64,000 nt of DNA, taken from NCBI RefSeq assembly GCF_014236795.1, contig NZ_CP049017.1:2272001-2336000 (forward strand). The letters are read 5' to 3'. The notes under the pieces are model-generated. The model was not told where the DNA came from and did not search any database. It was given only the letters and a program-made list of their open reading frames with translations. A program made the translations under genes and the position numbers. Positions within the stretch are counted from its first letter, which is position 1. The number at the start of each line of letters is the position of its first letter. This DNA is from Xanthomonas theicola. Lineage in GTDB: Bacteria > Pseudomonadota > Gammaproteobacteria > Xanthomonadales > Xanthomonadaceae. Below, piece by piece: positions 58,652 through 64,000 of this stretch.

Positions 58652-59611
58652 ATGGCCCTCTACGACACCATCCTCGACACCATCGGCCACACCCCGATCG
58701 TCAAGCTGCAGCGCCTGCCGCCGGAGCACGTGAGCCTGTACGTCAAGGTCGAGGCGTTCAACCCCGGCGGCTCGGTCAAGGACCGCCTGGCGCTGGCGAT
58801 CGTGCTCGACGCCGAGGCCAAGGGCCTGCTCAAGCCCGGCGACACCATCGTCGAGGCGACCTCCGGCAACACCGGCGTGGCCCTGGCGATGGTCGCCGCC
58901 GCGCGCGGCTACAAGTTCGTGGCGACGATGGTGGAGACGTTCTCGATCGAGCGCCGCAAGCTGATGCGCGCGTTCGGCGCCAAGGTGATCCTGACCCCGG
59001 CCGCCGAGCGCGGCAGCGGCATGGTGCGCAAGGCCGAGGAACTGGCCCGGCAGCATGGCTGGTTCCTGGCCCGCCAGTTCGCCAACCCGGCCAACCCGGC
59101 CTACCACCGCAGCACCACCGCCGCCGAGATCCTGCGCGACTTCGCCGGCCGCCGGCTGGACCATTTCGTCAGCGGCTGGGGCACCGGCGGCACCCTCACC
59201 GGCGTCGGCGACGTGCTGCGCGTGGCGCGCCCGGACGTGCGCATCACCGCCACCGAGCCGGCCGGCGCGGCGCTGCTGCAAGGCCAGGAGTGGAAACCGC
59301 ACAAGATCCAGGGCTGGACCCCGGACTTCGTGCCCGAGGTGCTCAACCGCGAGGTCTACGACGACGTGCTGAGCGTGGAGGACACCGACGCCATCGCCGT
59401 CTCGCGCCGCCTCGCCGCCGAGGAAGGCATCTTCACCGGCATCTCCGGCGGCGGCACCGTGGCCACCGCGCTGCGCGTGGCCCAGACCGCCGCGCCCGGC
59501 GCGGTGATCCTGGCGATGCTGCCGGACACCGGCGAGCGCTACTTCTCCACGCCGCTGTTCGCCGACCTCAACGAAGGCTCCGACGACGACTGGCTGGCCG
59601 GCCTGCCGTAA
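58652..59611 (+). CDS. cysK: cysteine synthase A (O-acetylserine sulfhydrylase)
   Basis: A 319-residue PLP enzyme with the Schiff-base Lys in NPGGSVKDR (near 42), TSGNTG near 69-74, the phosphate-binding GWGTGGTLTGVG, and the ISGGGTVATAL loop before the C-terminus. It converts O-acetylserine and sulfide to cysteine, the end of the pathway encoded in this window. GGAGA lies 10-14 bases before ATG 58652. It sits 30 bases after cysG, probably in the same CysB-controlled operon. Confidence 0.95.
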   Translation: MALYDTILDTIGHTPIVKLQRLPPEHVSLYVKVEAFNPGGSVKDRLALAIVLDAEAKGLLKPGDTIVEATSGNTGVALAMVAAARGYKFVATMVETFSIERRKLMRAFGAKVILTPAAERGSGMVRKAEELARQHGWFLARQFANPANPAYHRSTTAAEILRDFAGRRLDHFVSGWGTGGTLTGVGDVLRVARPDVRITATEPAGAALLQGQEWKPHKIQGWTPDFVPEVLNREVYDDVLSVEDTDAIAVSRRLAAEEGIFTGISGGGTVATALRVAQTAAPGAVILAMLPDTGERYFSTPLFADLNEGSDDDWLAGLP

Positions 59612-59712
59612 CCGCGCAGGCCGCCCGTCGCGGCGGATGGCCCCAGGCCACCCGGAGCCGCCTGCTGCCATCCCTTTCGGATGGCCGGCGGCGACCGCGG
59701 GGGGCTTCTGTC

Positions 59713-59779
59713 CTGGTCCAATTCCCGTGGACGCCTCGATCAGGGGATGATCATCCCCAACGAGGACTTTGAACGACAT
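59713..59779 (-). pseudogene. response-regulator N-terminal fragment (copy 2 of a dispersed repeat)
   Basis: On the minus strand ATG 59779 gives MSFKVLVGDDHPLIEAS, matching the start of a NarL-type receiver domain with the acidic pair DD. Similarity ends after about 20 codons. The nucleotide sequence corresponds to 5089-5153, including GTGGAC-CCTCGAT and TCATxCCCAAxGAGGAC. Confidence 0.5.
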
Positions 59780-59831
59780 GCCCCCCACGCCGGCCTGGGT
59801 TTCCGTCATTGGAACGCCATAAGATCGCCTC

Positions 59832-60427
59832 ATGAAGATCGAGATCTGGCAGGGCGACATCACCGAACTGGACGTGGACGCCATCGTCAACGCCGCCAAC
59901 GAATCGCTGTTGGGCGGCGGTGGCGTGGACGGGGCGATCCCATCGCGCCGCCGGCCCGCAGCTGCTCGAGGCATGCCGCCTGTTGCCGGAGGCCAAGCCC
60001 GGCGTGCGCTGCCCGGTGGGCGAGGTCCGCGCCACCGCCGGCTACCGGCTCAAGGCACGCCATGTGCTGCATGCGGTCGGCCCGGTATGGCGCGACGGCG
60101 CCCACGACGAGCCGGCGCTGCTGGCCAATTGCTACTGGCGCTCGCTGCGCCTGGCCGAACAGATGGGCCTGCACTCGGTGGCGTTCCCGGCAATCAGCTG
60201 CGGCGTCTACGGCTACCCGCTGCACCAGGGGGGCACGCATCGCGGTCGCCGAAACCACCGCCTGGCAGCGCGCGCATGCGGTGCCCAAGCGGGTGATTCT
60301 GGTCGCGTACGGCGACGCGGCGTACAAGGCCTACGCAGGCGCTGCGGCAGGTCTGGTGGATGCAGGCGACGCAGGCCCAGGTGGGGTGGGCACCCGCCCC
60401 GCCGCTGTCGGCAGCGGGCGAGCGTAG
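59832..60427 (+). pseudogene. macrodomain protein (O-acetyl-ADP-ribose deacetylase type) with two frameshifts
   Basis: ATG 59832 opens [36 protein letters not shown], the ADP-ribose pocket of macrodomains. A frame change near 59940 leads to [20 protein letters not shown] and [14 protein letters not shown] (the second binding loop). A further one near 60235 leads to [20 protein letters not shown]. All parts fit one protein of about 180 residues. Single-base indels in C or G runs at both points make sequencing error a real alternative to decay. Confidence 0.8.
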
Positions 60428-60509
60428 CAACCGGCCGCGCCTACCGCACCGGTGCGCGTCCGTCGCGTCCGCCACCTTCCCCGCAGGGAAACGCGACGGC
60501 CCAACGAAA

Positions 60510-60533
60510 GAACGCCGGCGGTGCCGGCGTTCT
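60510..60533 (-). terminator. Rho-independent terminator of fbaB
   Basis: On the minus strand GAACGCCGG / CCGGCGTTC form a 9-bp stem with a short loop followed by TTTCGTT, about 20 bases after the fbaB stop. Confidence 0.75.
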
Positions 60534-60553
60534 TCGCTGCGGCGCGGCCGGAC

Positions 60554-61558
60554 TCAGTCCTGCCACTTGCCCAGCGCGGCCAGGCCATTTTCCCTGGCAC
60601 GCTCGAAGACCACCTGCTGCGCCTTGGCGAAATTGCCCTTCATGTCCTGCGACCACAGCTTCAGCGCGGCCTGCTGCATCGCACGGCCGTAGCTGAAGCT
60701 CAACGGCCACGGCAGGTTGCCCAGCCGGTTCATCGCGTTCAGATGCGCGGTGGACTGCTCGTCGGTCTGCCCGCCGGACAGGAACACGATGCCAGGCAGG
60801 ATCGCCGGCACGGTGCTCTTCAGGCACATCACGGTGGACTCGGCCACTTCCTCGACGCTGGCCTGCTCGTCGCAGTCCTTGCCGGCGATGACCATCGACG
60901 CCTTCAGGATGGTGCCTTCCAGCACCACGTTCTGCTCGTACAGCGCGCCGAACAGCGAACGCAGCGTGGCCTCGGTGACCTCGTAGCAGGTCTCGATGTC
61001 GTGGTCGCCGTCCATCAGCACTTCCGGCTCCACCATCGGCACCAGGCCCTGCTCCTGGCACAGCGCCGCATAGCGCGCCAGCGCATGCGCGTTGGTCTCG
61101 ATGCACACGCCCGACGGGGTGTCCTCCCCAATGGTGATCACCGCACGCCACTTGGCGAAACGCGCGCCGAGCTTGTAGTACTCCTCCAGCCGCGCGCGCA
61201 GGCCGTCCAGGCCTTCGGTGATCAGCTCGCCGGGCATGCCGGCCAGCGCATGCGCGCCCTTGTCGACCTTGATCCCGGGAATGATGCCGTGCTCGGCCAT
61301 GTACTTCGGGAACGGCACACCGTCCTTGGTCTTCTGGCGGATGGTCTCGTCGAACAGGATCGCGCCGGAGATGTGATCGCCCAGCTTCGGCGCGGTCAGC
61401 AGCAGTTCGCGATAGGCGCGCCGGTTCTCCTCGACATTCTCGATGCCGACGCCGGCGAAGCGCTTGGCGATCGTACTGGTGGATTCGTCGATCGCGATGA
61501 TGCCCTTGCCCGGGGCGACCATCGCCTGGGCGGTTTCGGCAAGCCGTTCGATGCTCAT
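60554..61558 (-). CDS. fbaB: class I fructose-bisphosphate aldolase
   Basis: A 334-residue class I aldolase of the animal-like bacterial type. N-terminal [43 protein letters not shown] and the Schiff-base lysine region [15 protein letters not shown] near 227 are all present, along with [20 protein letters not shown]. It interconverts fructose 1,6-bisphosphate with the triose phosphates. AGGAA is five bases upstream of ATG 61558. Monocistronic with its own terminator. Confidence 0.95.
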   Translation of the reverse strand: MSIERLAETAQAMVAPGKGIIAIDESTSTIAKRFAGVGIENVEENRRAYRELLLTAPKLGDHISGAILFDETIRQKTKDGVPFPKYMAEHGIIPGIKVDKGAHALAGMPGELITEGLDGLRARLEEYYKLGARFAKWRAVITIGEDTPSGVCIETNAHALARYAALCQEQGLVPMVEPEVLMDGDHDIETCYEVTEATLRSLFGALYEQNVVLEGTILKASMVIAGKDCDEQASVEEVAESTVMCLKSTVPAILPGIVFLSGGQTDEQSTAHLNAMNRLGNLPWPLSFSYGRAMQQAALKLWSQDMKGNFAKAQQVVFERARENGLAALGKWQD

Positions 61559-61829
61559 GGAATTCCTATGGCACGGGGAAAGCGGACAGTATATCGCGGC
61601 AAATGCCGGCCATTGCTTCACGGGAATGCCTGCAACCGTTTCCATCCGGCCGGCGCAACGGCGGCAAGGCTGCACCTTGGCGGCAAGTTCCCGTGCACAG
61701 GTCGGATCATGGCAATGAATCGCGTCCAGTTCCAACCCGGACGTTCGCGACCGGCCTTCGGGCTGCAGGATGTGACGATCTTCTCGGCCGAAATAGCGTG
61801 CCAATCAGTGAGCACTTGGAGGAAGGCCA

Positions 61830-62380
61830 TGCAGGAAGCGAAGGAACAGGCGACGGCGATGCAGTCGCTGGGATCGGACACATCGGCCAAGGTAAAGACC
61901 CGCCATGGCCCGGTGATGGCCGTGATCTCCCAGCCACTGCAGGTACTCAAGCGCAGCACTCCCTGGAAGCCACGGCCATGCGCGGCATGTGGATGGGATC
62001 CGTTGCCATGCGGGCGGCGGCCGTCACGGGATTGTGCGGCGTGGGGAACGTGCACTACAGCGCCAGGGCGACGCTGGCCCAGGCCGAACAGCGCCGGGCC
62101 GGAATCGCGTCCCTGGACCGCGTTGCACGGGCCGATCTGGTTCCCTGCGGCGAAGACAGGCTCTGCGCCGACTTCGAGAAGAAGGGGCAGCGCTACCGCG
62201 ACCACGGCCAATATCGGGTCATCACCCTGCGCCAATCCCCTGCGCGCAGAACCCCTGGTGCCGCGATTGCGCGGCGTCGCGCCTGCGAAACCGGGAGCGT
62301 TTGTCAACCGACTCCCCGGCCAAAACCGCGTACCTTGGTCGCGCCTGGAATGCAGGCACAGACTCCCCATCCAGTGGAAA
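61830..62380 (+). other. possible small or decayed genes before the secreted protein
   Basis: Two frames look partly coding. One begins MQEAKEQATAMQSLGSDTSA (61830) and loses sense near 61975. The other, from ATG 61978 (MRGMWMGSVAMRAAAVTGLC), resembles a secreted protein with SLDRVARADLVPCGEDRLCA and DFEKKGQRYRDHGQYRVITL, then loses sense near 62230. Neither has a natural end. They may be remnants of genes related to the following one. Confidence 0.35.
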
Positions 62381-62389
62381 GGACGCGTC

Positions 62390-62824
62390 ATGGAAATCAA
62401 GGCAAAAACTCGGCTGACGTTCGCCGGCATGACGGCCGGCGCTCTCCTGGCTGGCGTCAATGTCGCACAGGCATGCTGTCCGGATGGTGGGCATGGCGCT
62501 GCGGTGGCGGTCACCGGACTGGGCGAGCGTGCGCCCAAGGCCGAAAACCTGGCGCTGGATCCCACATGGCGCATCTACGAGTTCGAGCGCGATGGCGTGA
62601 CCTATCTGCAGATCAACGACCTGACGGGCACGGTTCGCGCCGGGGTCGGCCAGATCAAGGACACTCTGTGGGTCCTGCCGATGGGCAAGGATGTTGCGCG
62701 GGTCGTGTTGCCGGCGAAGAACGCCGGCCTACACGGCACCGTCGCGTATCGGACATCGCGCTTCACGGTACGCGCTGTGCCCAACACCGCCGGCGACGCC
62801 TGGGTCGTCACTGCGACACATTGA
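62390..62824 (+). CDS. small secreted protein, uncharacterised
   Basis: A 144-residue protein with a signal peptide (KTRLTFAGMTAGALLAGVNV AQA). A Cys-Cys-Pro start of the mature chain and a compact beta-rich domain follow (WRIYEFERDGVTYLQINDLT; GTVRAGVGQIKDTLWVLPMG). AAAGGA stands eight bases before ATG 62390. The 3' end overlaps the end of the convergent sensor gene by 17 bases. No family was recognised. Confidence 0.65.
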   Translation: MEIKAKTRLTFAGMTAGALLAGVNVAQACCPDGGHGAAVAVTGLGERAPKAENLALDPTWRIYEFERDGVTYLQINDLTGTVRAGVGQIKDTLWVLPMGKDVARVVLPAKNAGLHGTVAYRTSRFTVRAVPNTAGDAWVVTATH

Positions 62825-63971
62825 TCCCTTCGCCGACCGATTCGGACACGAGGAAACTCAAGCTGTATGCATGGCGGCGCCGGCAGGTGCCGCCATGCGT
62901 CTTGAGCCTGGCCGCCAGCTCCCAGTCTGCATCGGGATTGCCACGACGCACGGGATCCGGCAGGAATGCATCCGCGATCACCTTGATGGCGATGCCCTGC
63001 TTGCCTCCCACCCGCCACACCCTGGCACCGAGCATGTGCCTGCACGCCGACGGCAGCGTCTCGACCACGTTGAGCACGCAGCGGTAGGCCACCAGCTGCA
63101 AGCCGAGCGACAGGCGCTTGGGATCGCCGTGGAGGCGACACCGGAATTCGGTATTGCACAGATTGCCGCACGCAGGCGACTGCAGGATGTCGTAGAGGCC
63201 CTGTGTCTCGATGCCCAAGGGATACAGCGCAGTCACGTGTTCGTCGAGCAGCTGCGCCTGGATCAGCCCGGTGCGCGTCATTTCCATCGCCGCGGCATGC
63301 TGGCCCTTGGATCGCAGGTAGGCCACGATGTCCTTGCGCAACTTGTTGACGTGCACATTGATGTCGGTGTACTCGACCACGCGCCGCCGCAGGACGCGCT
63401 CGGCCTGCAGATAGCTCGCCTGCGCGAATTGCAGGGCCTCCTCGCGCGCATCGCCAAAGCGACGCGCGCGCTCGAAGGCGGTGGACAGACGCGAGCCGAA
63501 CACGAAGAGTCCCGCGGCAGCGGCGGCGAGCAGCACCTGCACCCGGAATGCATCGGCGTGTTGCGCGGCCAGCGTCATCGCGTCGGGCAGCATGATCCCG
63601 GTGGCGACGTTGGCCAGGACGATCCCGATCGCCGCGCCGCGCCACCCGTGCAGCAACGTCAGCGCGATCGAGGGAAGGATCATCAAGAACATCAGCAGTT
63701 GGTGCGAGAGGCGGTCGTGGCTCAGGCCCGCCACCAGGAACAGGGCCGCGACCGCGCTCATGCCCAGGATCCCGTCCCGGAGCAGGCAGGGAGGCGCCGC
63801 CTCACGATCCTCGCGCCGAAGCCACAGGACGGCCGGCAGGATGAACATCAGCATGCCGAGGTAATCGCCAAGCCAGTAGCGCGTCAACGCCTCCAATGGC
63901 GTCAGGGCGGTGTAGCCCTCGAACAGGGCGTTCAACGTCAGGTTGCACAGCGTGCTCCACAGCGCCAGCAC
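62808..63971 (-). CDS. MASE1-type membrane sensor protein, 5' end uncertain (window edge)
   Basis: At least 387 residues. The N-terminal part has five or six hydrophobic helices (LGDYLGMLMFILPAVLWL; GILGMSAVAALFLVAGLSHD; QLLMFLMILPSIALTLLHGW) like the MASE1 sensory module. A helical linker and a degenerate histidine-kinase-like C-terminus follow (LRRRVVEYTDINVHVNKLRK; LSLGLQLVAYRCVLNVVETL) with no clear phospho-His or ATP box. A TAG stands in frame at 63998-63996, so translation would have to start at GTG 63971 or the gene is truncated. Confidence 0.6.
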   Translation of the reverse strand: MLALWSTLCNLTLNALFEGYTALTPLEALTRYWLGDYLGMLMFILPAVLWLRREDREAAPPCLLRDGILGMSAVAALFLVAGLSHDRLSHQLLMFLMILPSIALTLLHGWRGAAIGIVLANVATGIMLPDAMTLAAQHADAFRVQVLLAAAAAGLFVFGSRLSTAFERARRFGDAREEALQFAQASYLQAERVLRRRVVEYTDINVHVNKLRKDIVAYLRSKGQHAAAMEMTRTGLIQAQLLDEHVTALYPLGIETQGLYDILQSPACGNLCNTEFRCRLHGDPKRLSLGLQLVAYRCVLNVVETLPSACRHMLGARVWRVGGKQGIAIKVIADAFLPDPVRRGNPDADWELAARLKTHGGTCRRRHAYSLSFLVSESVGEGINVSQ

Positions 63972-64000
63972 CAGCGAGACAGGCAGCAGCAGGTACTACT

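Overview
The window is about 64 kb of high-GC chromosome from a plant-associated gammaproteobacterium of the Xanthomonadaceae, most likely Xanthomonas. The basis is codon and GC character, gene order (split sulfate-assimilation cluster with a cysNC fusion, dgo operon, uvrB next to tRNA-Val), the TonB receptor style and the IS3/IS5-family elements. No species is assigned.

Layout. 1-3430: the end of lpd with its terminator, a LOG-type phosphoribohydrolase, an IS-damaged methyltransferase and the Mn superoxide dismutase. 3600-6640 is a decay zone: IS3 remnants, a 22-nt poly-C tract, a small CsbD-like gene, fragments of a TonB receptor and of a response regulator, and a frameshifted LysR regulator. 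6958-10550 is an overlapping De Ley-Doudoroff galactonate operon (aldolase, dehydratase, lactonase, kinase) just downstream of the ruined regulator. Ferredoxin fdxA follows. 11230-14545 holds an AT-rich orphan gene with one nonsense codon and a nest of insertion sequences. A pseudopilin, uvrB and tRNA-Val follow.

17500-23150 is a composite island zone. An integrase remnant abuts tRNA-Val. A second integrase remnant and two ~97-bp direct repeats related to the 3' end of tRNA-Gly suggest stacked integrations at tRNA-Gly. The island cargo is a Phd/VapC-type toxin-antitoxin pair with a palindromic operator, a MITE-like element, two secreted or anchored orphan proteins and a truncated HTH regulator. 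23396-41340 returns to core genes: a GDSL autotransporter esterase, thiS-thiG-trmB, an anion transporter, a Rieske protein, an FAH-family hydrolase, mscL, an M28 peptidase, a broken LacI regulator, an RNA methyltransferase, secreted proteins including a papain-like peptidase, a GNAT enzyme, and a deacetylase/glycosyltransferase pair.

41339-59611 is the assimilatory sulfate cluster: cysD-cysNC divergent from cysJ-cysI-cysH, then a CysB-like regulator divergent from cysG-cysK. The two halves are separated by a 111-bp tandem repeat array, a putative copper/iron operon (DUF2946, TonB receptor, PepSY membrane protein) and a rearranged block in which a porin fragment is fused in frame to a broken chemoreceptor. 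Both divergent cys promoter regions share sequence words, suggesting a common CysB site. The window ends with a frameshifted macrodomain gene, class I aldolase fbaB, a small secreted protein and part of a membrane sensor.

Two features recur: GGGAC/GGGAATCGG inverted-repeat pairs that sit between genes and run into coding ends, and many frameshifted genes, several of them regulators. The frameshifts may reflect real decay or base-calling indels in GC-rich runs.
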